From: Bacteroidota bacterium | GTDB lineage: Bacteria; Bacteroidota; Bacteroidia; 2-12-FULL-35-15 | Assembly (NCBI GenBank): GCA_025963725.1 | Contig: JAOQAE010000002.1 | Location: 1-64,000 of the forward strand | Direction of reading: 5' to 3' | DNA length: 64,000 bases | Shown: piece after piece, positions 41,383-51,001 of the stretch | Position numbering within the stretch: position 1 is the stretch's first letter | Layout of the letters: the number at the start of each line of letters is the position of its first letter | Notes under the pieces: generated by a model | What the model was told of the DNA's origin: nothing | Databases searched by the model: none | The model's input: only the letters and a program-made list of their open reading frames with translations | Translations under genes and position numbers: made by a program

Positions 41383-42966
41383 TTACTGTATCATCGCAAT
41401 TGCGTTCGCACATTTCTGCCCATCGATGGCGGCCGAAACGATCCCACCTGCGTAGCCGGCGCCTTCCGCGCAGGGATACAATCCTTTTACCTGCGGATGC
41501 TGCAGCGTTTCATTGTTCCGCGGAATGCGCACAGGCGAGGATGTGCGTGATTCAACACCCACGATCACGGCTTCATTGCTGAGGTAGCCGCGCATCTTGT
41601 TCCCGAATTCCTTAAAGCCGATCTGGAGCCGCTTCCCGATCTCCGGCGGAAGCAGGCTGTGCAGCGGCGCAGAAGCAATGCCGGGCTGGTACGAAACATC
41701 GGGCAGTGTAGCCGATACTTTATTGTTCACAAAATCGAGCAAGCGCTGTGCGGGCGCGGTTTGTGTTTGTCCGCCCGCATTCCATGCCATCTGCTCCAGC
41801 GCCTGCTGGTAGCGCAATCCTGCAAGCGGGCCATATTCTTTGTATTTCGCATAATCTTCCGGCTCTATAGTTACCACGATCCCGGAGTTTGCAAAAGGGT
41901 TGTTGCGCTTGGAGGGCGACCATCCGTTGGTGACCACTTCTTCCGGCGATGTGGCGCAGGGCGCGATAATGCCGCCGGGGCACATGCAGAAGGAATATAC
42001 GCCGCGTCCCATCGCCTGGTGAACAAGGCTGTAGGAGGCTGCAGGGAGAAAATCCCGCTTTCTTTCCACCTCCCCGGTTGTGCAGTGGTATTGCAGGCTG
42101 TCGATCAGCGCCTGCGGATGCTCCACGCGCACGCCCATCGCAAATGTTTTTCCTTCTATGAGGATGTTCTTTTTGTGCAGCAGCTCAAAAATATCGCGGG
42201 CGCTGTGCCCGGTTGCGAGGATCAGCTGATCGGCATTGAATTCGGCGGTTGTGTTTTCTTCAAGGTTATCACAGATCACGCCTTTTACGGAATCATTCTT
42301 TAGGATAAGGTCGGTCACGTGCATGTTGAAATGCACTTCACCGCCGGCATCGGTAATGCTTTGCCGCATGGCTTGGATGATCTTGGGCAGCTTGTTGGTG
42401 CCGATGTGCGGATGCGCTTCTACGAGGATGTTCTCATCGGCGCCGTGCGCAACAAAAATTTCCAGTACTTTATTTACATCGCCGCGCTTGGTGGAGCGGG
42501 TGTAGAGCTTGCCGTCGCTGTAGGTTCCCGCGCCGCCTTCGCCGAAGCAGTAGTTGGAATGCGGGTTCACGATGTGCTGCTTGTTGATGGCGGCAAGGTC
42601 GCGCCGGCGGCTTTTCACATCTTTTCCGCGCTCGAGCACAATTGGCTTCATGCCATTCTCGATCAATTGCAACGCGGCAAACAATCCGGCCGGGCCGGCA
42701 CCGACAACAATCACGGGCTTTGCAGCGCTTACGTCGGGATAATTTATTTTATAATCGGATGGAGCAGGAGGAAGCTCATCGAGGTACACCTCAATTTTGA
42801 GATTGATCTTTATGTTCCGGGAACGCGCATCCACAGAGCGTTTCAGGATCTTGAGAAAGGTGATGCGGGAAGGCTGTGCGGAGAGCTGCTTTGCAGCGAT
42901 GTCTTTTAGCCGGGCTTCACTGGCTGCTTCCTCGGGGGAAACAACGAGGCTGAGTTCGTTCTTCAT
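41383..42966 (-). CDS. FAD-dependent dehydrogenase (COG2509-type)
   Basis: The 527-residue flavoprotein has an N-terminal domain (1-80) followed by the Rossmann motif VVGAGPAGLFAALQL (about 86-100) and the later ATGHSARDIFELL FAD-binding segment. It also has the family segment HSNYCFGEGGAGTYSDGKLYTR. It belongs to the uncharacterised FAD-dependent dehydrogenases related to BaiN/HI0933. The C-terminal YPCAEGAGYAGGIVSAAIDG binds FAD. Substrate is unknown. The gene lies downstream of porT with 46 bp between, so it is probably the last gene of the aspartate-aminotransferase run. Confidence 0.9.
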   Translation of the reverse strand: MKNELSLVVSPEEAASEARLKDIAAKQLSAQPSRITFLKILKRSVDARSRNIKINLKIEVYLDELPPAPSDYKINYPDVSAAKPVIVVGAGPAGLFAALQLIENGMKPIVLERGKDVKSRRRDLAAINKQHIVNPHSNYCFGEGGAGTYSDGKLYTRSTKRGDVNKVLEIFVAHGADENILVEAHPHIGTNKLPKIIQAMRQSITDAGGEVHFNMHVTDLILKNDSVKGVICDNLEENTTAEFNADQLILATGHSARDIFELLHKKNILIEGKTFAMGVRVEHPQALIDSLQYHCTTGEVERKRDFLPAASYSLVHQAMGRGVYSFCMCPGGIIAPCATSPEEVVTNGWSPSKRNNPFANSGIVVTIEPEDYAKYKEYGPLAGLRYQQALEQMAWNAGGQTQTAPAQRLLDFVNNKVSATLPDVSYQPGIASAPLHSLLPPEIGKRLQIGFKEFGNKMRGYLSNEAVIVGVESRTSSPVRIPRNNETLQHPQVKGLYPCAEGAGYAGGIVSAAIDGQKCANAIAMIQ

Positions 42967-43012
42967 AGTGTTTGTGGCACGTGTTTATCGTGCAGCGGCA
43001 CAAAAATACGAA

Positions 43013-43723
43013 TTATCCTTCAAAGGTGATGGAAACGAGGAAGATCTTGGAGTTGAGCTTGTCGACGGAGTTGGAGTAGATGGTGTTGTCCTTGATCAGC
43101 AGGTTCCTTGTGCCGATGCTGAGCTTTCCTTCGATGGCGAATTTAAAATATTGCAGGTAAAATTCGCCTCCGGCGCCCACTTCATAGGAAAAGTCGTCGC
43201 GCTTTAATTTTACGATCGCGTCTGTTCCGGTGGTGTTCTGCACTTTTCGCTTCGAAGCAAGATCGAGGCTGTAGCCGCCGCCGGCAAGGATGTATGCCCC
43301 GAAATTCTTCACGCGCTTGGAGCGCAATTTAAGGTCGAGCGGGAAATTAAGAAAGGTGGATTCGATGCTTTTTACACGTACAATGGTGTCGTGCCCCTCG
43401 AAATAATACTGGAGGTTGCGCTCTGCGAAGGAAAGGTTCGGGATAAAGCGCAGGGTGACGTATTGGTGCAGGCGGAGCTCGGAAACGATCCCGAGGTTAA
43501 AGCCGAACTTAGGAGCCGACCTTACCCATTTCAGGGAATCGAAGCGCTCGAAATGCGGCGCGGGATGAATGATGAAGTTGGTGCGGTTTACGCCAAGGGT
43601 GAAGCCGAAGTGCAGGGCTTCCTTGTAATAATTAGGGAGATTGCCTCTTTCTTCCTGCGCCACGGTGATCGAGGATGCAAAAAGCAGGATGGACAAAAGC
43701 GTGTATGTTATCGTTTTTTTCAA
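43013..43723 (-). CDS. porT: PorT-family outer-membrane beta-barrel protein (T9SS)
   Basis: The 236-residue protein has a signal peptide (1-21, TVA-QE) and then amphipathic beta strands of an 8-stranded-type barrel. The opening LPNYYKEALHFGFTLGVNRTNFII and the end IFLVSITFEG with a C-terminal aromatic-type strand fit the PorT family, a T9SS outer-membrane component. P. gingivalis PorT is of similar length. Adjacency to ubiE is the conserved arrangement I know for Bacteroidota porT. The family is diverse, so the assignment rests on size, strand pattern and neighbourhood. Confidence 0.82.
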   Translation of the reverse strand: MKKTITYTLLSILLFASSITVAQEERGNLPNYYKEALHFGFTLGVNRTNFIIHPAPHFERFDSLKWVRSAPKFGFNLGIVSELRLHQYVTLRFIPNLSFAERNLQYYFEGHDTIVRVKSIESTFLNFPLDLKLRSKRVKNFGAYILAGGGYSLDLASKRKVQNTTGTDAIVKLKRDDFSYEVGAGGEFYLQYFKFAIEGKLSIGTRNLLIKDNTIYSNSVDKLNSKIFLVSITFEG

Positions 43724-43764
43724 TAGTATCGGCGCAGTTTAAACGTAAAGCTTACAAAGATATT

Positions 43765-44493
43765 TTATTTTTTCGCAAAATAGATGGAAGCGATCCCAAA
43801 TGCCACTGTCTGCGCTTTTGTTGAGGTAAACCCGGCCTTTTGCAGCACGCGGAGAAAATCCTCGCCATCTGGAAAAGCATTCACGGATTCGGGTAAATAG
43901 GTATATGCTGCATTGTCCTTCGAAAATAACTTGCCGACGGTAGGAGTGATGAAGCGCGAATAAAATTTATACAGCTGCTTGATGGGGAATGCACGCGGCT
44001 TCGAAAATTCAAGCACTACAAGTGTTCCGTTCTTATTCAGCACGCGGTAAATATCGGAGATGCCTTTTTCCAGGTTTTCAAAATTCCGCACGCCAAAGCC
44101 CACGGTAACGGCATCGAAGCTATTGTCGGGGAATGCGAGGTTCTCGGAATCACCTGGCTTTAATTCGATCTTATGGCTCAGCCCGAGCTTGTTCACCTTT
44201 TCCACGCCAAGCTTCAGCATGCCTTCCGAAATGTCGACCCCAACCACTTTTTCGGGGTCCAGCTTCATGGCCTCAATAGCAAAATCGCCGGTGCCTGTGG
44301 CTATGTCGAGTATGGTACGCGGCTTTTCAGCTGCCAGCATGCGGATGGCTTTTCTTCTCCAGCCTTTGTGAATGCCAAGCGATAATACCTGGTTAAGGAA
44401 ATCGTATTTGGGGGCAATGTTGTTGAACATGGCAGCTACCTGTTCTTTCTTGCTGGCATTTGGGTCGTTATAGGGAGTTACTGTTTTTGCCAT
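43765..44493 (-). CDS. ubiE: Demethylmenaquinone methyltransferase UbiE/MenG
   Basis: This 242-residue class I SAM methyltransferase makes menaquinone from demethylmenaquinone. Signature segments are FNNIAPKYDFLNQVLSLGIHKGWRRKAI, the SAM loop DIATGTGDFAIEA, VGVDISEGML, FDAVTVGFGVRNFENLEKGI and the end of the family motif VLEFSKPRAFPIKQLYKFY. The stop is 41 bp before porT and its start is at the heptose-kinase stop, so it belongs to a leftward operon. Menaquinone is the usual quinone in this phylum, so the menG role is the likely one. Confidence 0.94.
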   Translation of the reverse strand: MAKTVTPYNDPNASKKEQVAAMFNNIAPKYDFLNQVLSLGIHKGWRRKAIRMLAAEKPRTILDIATGTGDFAIEAMKLDPEKVVGVDISEGMLKLGVEKVNKLGLSHKIELKPGDSENLAFPDNSFDAVTVGFGVRNFENLEKGISDIYRVLNKNGTLVVLEFSKPRAFPIKQLYKFYSRFITPTVGKLFSKDNAAYTYLPESVNAFPDGEDFLRVLQKAGFTSTKAQTVAFGIASIYFAKK

Positions 44494-45498
44494 TTAGGAA
44501 TTCAGTTTAAGCGCTTCTGCAAGCAATTCTTTTTTGTTCACCGGCACAACGCCCACTTTTTCACAGACAAGCCCGCCGGCAAGATTGGCAAGCACCGCAG
44601 TGGTTTCCGCAGGAAGTGCAAGGGCAATACAAAGCGCCGCAACGCTTACAACGGTATCGCCTGCGCCCGACACATCTGTAATGTCGCGCACATGGGCCGG
44701 GATCAGCGTTTTTGTTTTTTTATCGTTGATGTACACGCCTTTTTCCGAAAGGGTGATGAGCGCCGAATCAATATTCTGCTTTTTGAGGAAGCTGTCGACG
44801 GTCTTTGTCAGCTCTTTCATATTGCCGCTGTCGAAATCCACTTTCAGTCCTTCTCTTAATTCTTTCAGGTTGGGCTTGAACAGCGTAACGCCGGCATAAG
44901 CCATAAAGTTCCGCTTCTTGGGGTCTACAACAACCGGAATGCCTTTTTGTTTGGCGAGGGCCACCACCGAACGGATGAGCTCCGGAGTGATGCATCCTTT
45001 ATCGTAATCTTCAAAAATGATCACATCAATTTTTTTTCCGCTAATGAGCTTTTTAATTCCTGCAAAAAGTGCTGCTGTTTCCTTTTCGCTTACAGGTGCA
45101 TCGTCCTCTTCGTCTACGCGGATCATCTGGTGGCTTCCGCCCAATACGCGTGTTTTGATGGTAGTGATGCGGCTCTTGCTTTTAAGGATGCCTTCCGCCG
45201 ATAATTTTTGTTTTTTGAGCAGGGAAGAAAATAATTTTTCTCCTTCATCATCGCCAACCAGGGAGCACAAAACCGGGTTTGCGCCCATGGCCTGTATGTT
45301 GAGCGCTACGTTTGCGGCGCCTCCCAGGCGGTTCTCGCGTTTACTTACGGCAACAACGGGAACAGGAGCTTCCGGTGAAATGCGGTTCACATTTCCCCAC
45401 ATGTACGCATCGATCATCACATCGCCGATGATGAGCACATTGAGGTTATTGAATGATTTGAAAATCTGTTGTATTGTTGTATTGTTATATTGTTGCAT
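44494..45498 (-). CDS. rfaE1: D-glycero-beta-D-manno-heptose-7-phosphate kinase (PfkB family)
   Basis: The 334-residue ribokinase-fold enzyme phosphorylates heptose-7-phosphate for the ADP-heptose of LPS. It has NVLIIGDVMIDAYMWGNVNRISPEAPVPV, LGGAANVALNIQAMGA, and the PfkB active-site segment VSGAGDTVVSVAAL with the catalytic Asp. It lacks the HldE C-terminal adenylyltransferase domain, so that step must be elsewhere. The N-terminus (MQQYNNTTIQQ) is encoded by a short-period repeat (CAATACAA) and may not be the true start. It lies 12 bp after the aspartate aminotransferase gene and abuts ubiE. Confidence 0.9.
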   Translation of the reverse strand: MQQYNNTTIQQIFKSFNNLNVLIIGDVMIDAYMWGNVNRISPEAPVPVVAVSKRENRLGGAANVALNIQAMGANPVLCSLVGDDEGEKLFSSLLKKQKLSAEGILKSKSRITTIKTRVLGGSHQMIRVDEEDDAPVSEKETAALFAGIKKLISGKKIDVIIFEDYDKGCITPELIRSVVALAKQKGIPVVVDPKKRNFMAYAGVTLFKPNLKELREGLKVDFDSGNMKELTKTVDSFLKKQNIDSALITLSEKGVYINDKKTKTLIPAHVRDITDVSGAGDTVVSVAALCIALALPAETTAVLANLAGGLVCEKVGVVPVNKKELLAEALKLNS

Positions 45499-45510
45499 TG
45501 CTGGTCCGGA

Positions 45511-46704
45511 TCATTTTAAAAGAGCGAGCGCGGCCTTGATGCGCCTTACGGCTTCGATCAGCTTGTCCTCGGATGTTGCGTAGGAAAAGCGGATGCAGTT
45601 GTCGTCGCCGAAAGCATCACCCGATACCAGCGCTACATTGCCCTGTTCGAGCAGGAATTCGCTGAGGTCGTTCGAGTTCTTGATCCTGTAGCCATCGTAT
45701 GCTTTTCCAAAATAATAAGAAATATCGGGGAAGATGTAGAATGCGCCTTCGGGTACATTGGTCTTCATTCCGGGGATCTCCTGCATGAGCTTCAGCACAA
45801 GGTCCCTGCGCCTCTGGAAGGCATCGCGCATTTCATACGTGATGGAAGGCTCTGCCTGGATGCCGGCCATTGCCGCCATCTGTGAAACGGAAGAAGTTCC
45901 GGAAGTGAATTGTCCCTGCATCTTGTCGCAGGCATCGGCGATCCATTTCGGTGCGCCGATGTAGCCGATCCTCCAGCCGGTCATGGCAAATCCTTTTGAC
46001 ACGCCATTTACAGTGATCACGCGGTCGTAGATAAAATCAAACTGCGCAAGGCTTTCATGCTTTCCGCCGAAGTTGATGTATTCGTAGATCTCATCGGAGA
46101 TCACGTACAGGTCGGGGAATTCGATGATCACCGAAGCGAGCGCTTTTAATTCTTCCTTGCTGTATACCGAGCCGCTTGGATTGCAGGGCGTACTGAACAC
46201 CATCATTTTGGTTTTCGGGGTGATCGCTTTTTTCAGCTGCTCCGGGGTGATCTTGAAATTGGAGTCGATGCTTGTAGGTATGGTAACCGGGATGCCTTCC
46301 GCCAGCTTGATCGTTTCGATATAGCTTACCCAGTATGGAATGGGTACGATCACTTCCTCGCCGGGGTTGATCATGCTGAGGATCACATTGGCGATGGATT
46401 GCTTTGCGCCGGTGGAAACAATGATCTGGTCAAAATTATAATTAAGCCCGTTATCGCGCTTGAACTTTGCTGCGATCGCTTTGCGAAGCTCCAAAATTCC
46501 GGCAACGGGAGTATAGTGTGTAACGTTGTTATCGATGGCCCTTTTACCTGCATCTTTGATGAACTGCGGCGTGTCAAAATCCGGCTCGCCGATGCTGAGG
46601 CTGATGATGTCCTTTCCCTGCGCCTGGAGCTCACGGCTTTTTTTTGCCATTGCCAGTGTTTGTGATTCAGAGAGGTTGTTTATACGGTCAGATAATTTAC
46701 TCAT
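45511..46704 (-). CDS. aspC: Aspartate aminotransferase (class I PLP aminotransferase)
   Basis: The 397-residue class I PLP-dependent aminotransferase is most similar to bacterial aspartate/prephenate aminotransferases of the I-beta type: LSIGEPDFDTP, YTPVAGILELRKAI, STGAKQSI, FSTPCNPSGSVYS, the SDEIYE loop, and Lys237 in NGVSKGFAMTGWRIGYIG, which binds PLP. The final part keeps CIRFSYATSED with the Arg that contacts the carboxylate. It is the first gene of the leftward run with rfaE1, ubiE, porT and the FAD dehydrogenase, and has a -7 box upstream. Confidence 0.93.
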   Translation of the reverse strand: MSKLSDRINNLSESQTLAMAKKSRELQAQGKDIISLSIGEPDFDTPQFIKDAGKRAIDNNVTHYTPVAGILELRKAIAAKFKRDNGLNYNFDQIIVSTGAKQSIANVILSMINPGEEVIVPIPYWVSYIETIKLAEGIPVTIPTSIDSNFKITPEQLKKAITPKTKMMVFSTPCNPSGSVYSKEELKALASVIIEFPDLYVISDEIYEYINFGGKHESLAQFDFIYDRVITVNGVSKGFAMTGWRIGYIGAPKWIADACDKMQGQFTSGTSSVSQMAAMAGIQAEPSITYEMRDAFQRRRDLVLKLMQEIPGMKTNVPEGAFYIFPDISYYFGKAYDGYRIKNSNDLSEFLLEQGNVALVSGDAFGDDNCIRFSYATSEDKLIEAVRRIKAALALLK

Positions 46705-46727
46705 ACGTTCAAAATATTTATCTCCGG

Positions 46728-46735
46728 CAAAGCTA
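46728..46735 (-). promoter_or_regulatory. -7 box before aspC run
   Basis: Minus-strand TAGCTTTG, about 24 bases before the ATG, likely promoter for the aspC-rfaE1-ubiE-porT-FAD genes. No clear -33. Confidence 0.55.
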
Positions 46736-46794
46736 ATAAAATACTTATTCGATTGTTTGTTAAATACGATAAGCGGGATTTTTCGGGTGACGAA

Positions 46795-48003
46795 TCAATT
46801 CAGGATATGAAATCCAAGCGATACGCTTAACACTACGCCCGAAGCAGAGGTTCCGGGTGAATCCCTGAGGTACCTGCCGTTGTATTTCCATTTGCTGCCT
46901 GCACAGTCGAGCGAATAGCCGCCGGCAAGGCCCAGGGAAAGCCAGTTGAGGTTAAGGCGAACGTTCAGCATGCCATCGAGGGTGGGAGAGGGGTTCCGGT
47001 AAACGCGCGATTCGCCTTCATGGAAGGTATAAGGGGCAGTACCGGTAGTGCGGATCTCGGATACCTTGAGCCGCAGCCGCTGGAAGCCGACCCCGATGCT
47101 CGGAATGACCTGGATCACATCCGAGTTCAGCAGGTCGCCGCCGATGGAAACAGAGGAGAAAAAGCCTGCAAGGCGCAAGCGTACGGAATCGTTGAGGTCG
47201 GCAGTTACTGCAGGGATCCAGTCCACGCTCAAAGCTCCGTACAAAGGAGAGCTGCCGCCGGAGTATTCAAATCCCACCGCGCCTACCTGGTTGCTGAGCG
47301 GATGGCTTCCCGCCTGAAAAAAGTAGCGGTTCAGCTGTTTGAAGTCGATGTAATGCACGGAGGCGTGAAGGCCGAAATTGATCGCATCAAAGCTTTCTTC
47401 CTGCGGTTCAAAATAATGATCATCGGCGTATGAGGCGGAATCAACCTCTTCGGTTTTGCTAACTGAATCCTTCGTGTATAATTTGCGGATGCCGGTTGCA
47501 AAATCATACTCCTCGGTTTTTATCATTTTCGTGACCACTTTTTTTTGCGTGAAAGTTTCCCAGGTCCCTGAAGGCTTTCCGTTTGCATAATATCCCTTTT
47601 TTATAATATTTCCGTCGGTGTCATACTCCAGCCATTCGCCCTCCTTTAATCCGTTCCTGTAATTCCCGCTGATATAGATGCTTCCCGGGATCAGCGGATT
47701 GGCCTCGTCATCCTCTTCATACCAGTTGTATTCAATATACCTTCCATTGTAGGAGCCTTCCCAAAGCTTTTTTCCGCTTTTGCCGTAGTATACCCAGGTG
47801 CTGTCAGGCGTACCATTCTCAAGGCACTTGCCCTGCCATTTGATCTGCCCGTTGCTGTAAAAGGTAGTGTACAGCCCGGCCATGGTGGATGTCTTTTCAT
47901 AGCGCTTTTTTGTTTCGGCCCGCCAGAAATTATCTTCCCAGTGTTCCTGCGAGATGGCATTAAAAGAAAGGATCACAAACAATGAAAGAAGAAGCTTTTT
48001 CAT
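46795..48003 (-). CDS. Exported YwqK-repeat (MORN-like) protein
   Basis: The 402-residue protein has a signal peptide (MKKLLLSLFVILSFNAIS-QE). Residues about 40-155 contain MORN-like YwqK repeats: FYSNGQIKWQGKCLENGTPDSTWVYYGKSGKKLWEGSY, YRNGLKEGEWLEYDTDGNIIKKGYYANGKPSGTWETF. The rest (about 210-402) is beta-strand rich, ends with hydrophobic residues like an outer-membrane barrel (SASGVVLSVSLGFHILN), and may insert in the outer membrane. The frame's extra 70 N-terminal residues overlap the DinB gene and are rejected; ATG 48003 gives the signal peptide. YwqK is the antitoxin in one Bacillus system, but here no toxin is adjacent. Confidence 0.82.
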   Translation of the reverse strand: MKKLLLSLFVILSFNAISQEHWEDNFWRAETKKRYEKTSTMAGLYTTFYSNGQIKWQGKCLENGTPDSTWVYYGKSGKKLWEGSYNGRYIEYNWYEEDDEANPLIPGSIYISGNYRNGLKEGEWLEYDTDGNIIKKGYYANGKPSGTWETFTQKKVVTKMIKTEEYDFATGIRKLYTKDSVSKTEEVDSASYADDHYFEPQEESFDAINFGLHASVHYIDFKQLNRYFFQAGSHPLSNQVGAVGFEYSGGSSPLYGALSVDWIPAVTADLNDSVRLRLAGFFSSVSIGGDLLNSDVIQVIPSIGVGFQRLRLKVSEIRTTGTAPYTFHEGESRVYRNPSPTLDGMLNVRLNLNWLSLGLAGGYSLDCAGSKWKYNGRYLRDSPGTSASGVVLSVSLGFHILN

Positions 48004-48053
48004 AAAAGTTTTTTTTATTAAGACAGCGCAATTGAAAAATGGTTGTGCCGGAA

Positions 48054-48554
48054 TTAATCCGGCGCCACCATGTTCCATTGTGCCCATTCCTCCTTCGAAG
48101 GCCCGTAAACTCCCGGCACTTTTAAGCCGGCCTGGCGCATGAGCACTGTGAGCTGTCCGCGGTGATGCGCCTGGTGGCCGATGAGGATGCGCAGCACTAC
48201 GCCTTTTTTCCATTCCTCGCCGTACATCGGCACTTTTTCTTCCAGCACCGCGTCGGTCCAGTTTTTCTGCACTTCCGCCGTTACCGAGGCTGCCGATGCT
48301 TCATACGCGGAAATGATCTCGGCAATGGTAGCAGGCGGCTTGCTGTGCTCTGCCGGTCCGCTTACATTTAATCCCGCCTTGTTCATCATTTCGCCGGGCG
48401 TGATGGTGATGTGCCACGCAAGCACTGCAATGCTTCTTACATTGTCGTTGTCCTTCCGGTTCAGCGCCTCGTTGCTGATGTTCTTAAATACGTTGAGGGT
48501 TCCTTCGCTTTCGTATTTCCATTCGGAAATAAAATCTTCAATTGTTCTGTACAT
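48054..48554 (-). CDS. DinB-family protein
   Basis: The 166-residue protein is a DinB-type four-helix bundle with the three His ligands of the metal site visible: WHITITPGEMM near residue 47 and IGHQAHHRGQLTVLMRQAGLKVPGVYGPS near residue 128. The last motif (HxxHHRGQ) and PGVYGPS are typical. These proteins include thiol-dependent metalloenzymes; the substrate here is unknown. It is followed by the YwqK-repeat gene in the same direction, 50 bp away. Confidence 0.88.
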   Translation of the reverse strand: MYRTIEDFISEWKYESEGTLNVFKNISNEALNRKDNDNVRSIAVLAWHITITPGEMMNKAGLNVSGPAEHSKPPATIAEIISAYEASAASVTAEVQKNWTDAVLEEKVPMYGEEWKKGVVLRILIGHQAHHRGQLTVLMRQAGLKVPGVYGPSKEEWAQWNMVAPD

Positions 48555-48797
48555 AGTAAATAGATTGATTTTTAAGAATTAGTAAATATAGATCGGTGAA
48601 CCTGCGGCGATAGTAAGGTTCCGCCGGTTAACGCTGTGGAAGCGGGCCCAAAATAAAGCTTTTGCATTTTTGTGTGGCTGTTGATAAATAGATTTTGCAC
48701 TAAAACTATATATATTTACCGTAAATTCCGATATTTAACCGCAGAAAATCCGGGATTGTTCTCAGTCACCGCATTCCCGCACACCAAATGCTATAAA

Positions 48798-49316
48798 ATG
48801 GAGCCACTCTTTCAAATTGTAATGATCATACTTCCCTCGGGGATCGTATTTTTAACTACGTATTACCTTGTAAAGAATTTCCTTGACCATGAAAGCAGGA
48901 AAAAAACGCTGGACCTGAAGCTGGCGAACCAAACGGTGCTTACGCCGATCAGGCTGCAGGCCTACGAGCGCGTTGTTCTGTTCCTGGAGCGTATCGGCCC
49001 TAACGGGATGGTGATGCGCGCCAATAAGAACATGAGCGCCGCTATTTTCCAGGCCGAATTGCTCAAGACCATCCGGAGTGAATATGAGCACAACCTTTCG
49101 CAGCAGATCTACATGAGCAACAAATCATGGGAAGCGGTGGTGAAAGCGAAGGAAGAAACTATCAAGCTGATCAATGTGGCATCTTCAAAAGTAAGCCCCG
49201 ATGCTACAGGCATGGAGCTGGCGCAAACCATCATCGCCGTATCCTCGCAGCTGTCGGAGCTTCCTTCAAAAAACGCTATTGATGCGATCAAGCGGGAGAT
49301 CGGGAAAGAATTTTAA
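48798..49316 (+). CDS. Membrane-anchored protein of unknown function
   Basis: The 172-residue protein has one N-terminal membrane helix (FQIVMIILPSGIVFLTTYYLV) and a long alpha-helical cytoplasmic part, with the recognisable segment PIRLQAYERVVLFLERI followed by an N-linked-looking NMSAAIF run and a TMATIIS-like helical end (IIAVSSQLSELPSKNAIDAIKREI). I recall similar DUF-type proteins in Bacteroidota but cannot name one with confidence. The frame extends to 48672 (GTG), but ATG 48798 puts the membrane helix at the N-terminus and is preferred. Confidence 0.82.
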   Translation: MEPLFQIVMIILPSGIVFLTTYYLVKNFLDHESRKKTLDLKLANQTVLTPIRLQAYERVVLFLERIGPNGMVMRANKNMSAAIFQAELLKTIRSEYEHNLSQQIYMSNKSWEAVVKAKEETIKLINVASSKVSPDATGMELAQTIIAVSSQLSELPSKNAIDAIKREIGKEF

Positions 49317-49382
49317 ACTACCAATTACGAATTTTTACCAATTTACCAATCTGTGTAAATCACAGGCAGAGAAATTAAGATG

Positions 49383-49428
49383 CAGGTTAGTACGAATTAG
49401 CAGATTAGTATAGATTAGTATTTAGTAG
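49383..49428. repeat. Short-period ATTAGTA tandem tract
   Basis: CAGGTTAGTA, GAATTAGCA, GATTAGTATA and GATTAGTATTTAGTAG are imperfect 8-10-base repeats before the mutase gene. Confidence 0.6.
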
Positions 49429-49429
49429 A

Positions 49430-50995
49430 ATGGAAGAGAAAGAACGCAAAGAAAAATTTTTAACCGATTCGAACATCGAGATCAAGCGGGTGTATCCGAA
49501 GCAGGATGTGAAGGAGGAGCAGCCCGGGGAATTTCCGTTTACACGCGGCGTACAGTCAACCATGTACCGCAGCAGGTTCTGGACCATGCGGCAGTACGCA
49601 GGGTTTTCAACCGCGGAAGAATCTAACAAGCGCTATCACTATTTGCTGAATAACGGCACCACCGGATTGTCGGTGGCATTCGACCTTCCCACGCAGATCG
49701 GCTACGACAGCTCGCATGATTTTGCCGATGGCGAAGTGGGAAAAGCAGGCGTAGCGATCGATTCGCTGAGGGATATTGAGATTTTATTTGAGGGCATTAA
49801 GCTGGAGAACATCACCACGTCCATGACGATCAACTCAACGGCATCTATTCTTTTATCGATGTACATTGCATTGGCGAAGAAGCAGGGCGCCGACCTGAAA
49901 AAGATCTCGGGAACTATCCAGAACGACATATTAAAAGAATATGCGGCGCGCGGCACCTATATTTATCCGCCGAAGCCAAGCATGCGCATCATCACCGATA
50001 TTTTTGAATATTGCAGCAAAGAGGTGCCAAAATGGAACACCATTTCCATCTCGGGCTACCATATCCGCGAGGCAGGGTCGACGGCGGTGCAGGAGCTGGC
50101 ATTTACGCTGGCGAACGGCAAAGCCTACCTGAAGGCGGCCCTCGACAAAGGCCTGGATATTAACGTATTTGCAAAGCGGCTTTCCTTCTTTTTCAATGCG
50201 CATAACAACCTGTTCGAGGAAGTGGCGAAATTCCGCGCTGCAAGAAGAATGTGGGCGCAGATCACGAAGGAGCTGGGCGCTACCGACCCGCGGGCGCAGA
50301 TGCTGCGTTTTCACACGCAGACCGGCGGGTCCACGCTCACGGCGCAGCAGCCGCAGAACAATATTATCCGCGTTACCACGCAGGCTTTATCGGCCGTGCT
50401 GGGCGGAACGCAGAGCCTTCATACCAATGGCTTTGATGAGGCCATTGCCCTGCCTACAGAGGAAGCGGCACGCATTGCCTTGCGTACGCAGCAGGTGATC
50501 GCTTATGAAAGCGGCGCTGCCGACACGGTTGACCCGCTGGCGGGCTCCTATTTTGTGGAAGCCCTCACAAACGAAGTGGAAGCGGCTGCATGGGATTATA
50601 TCCGCAAAATTGATGCGATGGGCGGCTCGGTTTCCGCAATTGAGCAGGGATACATGCAGAATGAGATAGCGGCATCCTCCTATAAATACCAGAAGGATAT
50701 CCAAACCGGGGAGAAGATAATTGTGGGTGTGAATAAATTTAATGTTGAAGAAGCGCCATTAAAGGATATATTTACGGTCGATGATTCCATCCGCCAGCTG
50801 CAGATCGATAAGATCAACAAGGTAAAAGCAGAGCGGGACAATGAACAAGTGAAGCGGATCCTTGCCAGCCTCGATGCAAATGCAAGGGCGGATGTGAACC
50901 TGATGCCCTCCATACTGGAAGCGGCGGAAAGCTATGCAACACTGGGCGAGATCGCTGATACAATGAGAAATGTTTTTGGAGAATACACAGGATAA
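49430..50995 (+). CDS. Methylmalonyl-CoA mutase large-subunit catalytic domain
   Basis: The 521-residue protein is the TIM-barrel (alpha) subunit of an acyl-CoA mutase, lacking the C-terminal B12-binding domain. It carries [18 protein letters not shown] with Tyr56 (Tyr89 of P. shermanii MCM), [14 protein letters not shown], the substrate Arg174 in ARGTYIYPP (Arg207 of MCM), and His211 in [10 protein letters not shown] (His244). Tyr and Arg at those positions indicate methylmalonyl-CoA rather than isobutyryl-CoA specificity. The missing B12 domain must be a separate subunit, not in this window, as in archaeal-type MCM. It is followed 6 bp later by a response regulator. Confidence 0.92.
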   Translation: MEEKERKEKFLTDSNIEIKRVYPKQDVKEEQPGEFPFTRGVQSTMYRSRFWTMRQYAGFSTAEESNKRYHYLLNNGTTGLSVAFDLPTQIGYDSSHDFADGEVGKAGVAIDSLRDIEILFEGIKLENITTSMTINSTASILLSMYIALAKKQGADLKKISGTIQNDILKEYAARGTYIYPPKPSMRIITDIFEYCSKEVPKWNTISISGYHIREAGSTAVQELAFTLANGKAYLKAALDKGLDINVFAKRLSFFFNAHNNLFEEVAKFRAARRMWAQITKELGATDPRAQMLRFHTQTGGSTLTAQQPQNNIIRVTTQALSAVLGGTQSLHTNGFDEAIALPTEEAARIALRTQQVIAYESGAADTVDPLAGSYFVEALTNEVEAAAWDYIRKIDAMGGSVSAIEQGYMQNEIAASSYKYQKDIQTGEKIIVGVNKFNVEEAPLKDIFTVDDSIRQLQIDKINKVKAERDNEQVKRILASLDANARADVNLMPSILEAAESYATLGEIADTMRNVFGEYTG

Positions 50996-51001
50996 GAGGA
51001 C

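Noticed and set aside
46795-48003. Toxin-antitoxin module from the YwqK repeats
   Set aside because: Repeat-type similarity only; no toxin-like gene beside it, and the protein is exported with a barrel-like C-terminus.
48004-48213. 70-residue N-terminal extension of the YwqK-repeat protein
   Set aside because: It overlaps the DinB gene in another frame and would hide the signal peptide that begins at 48003.
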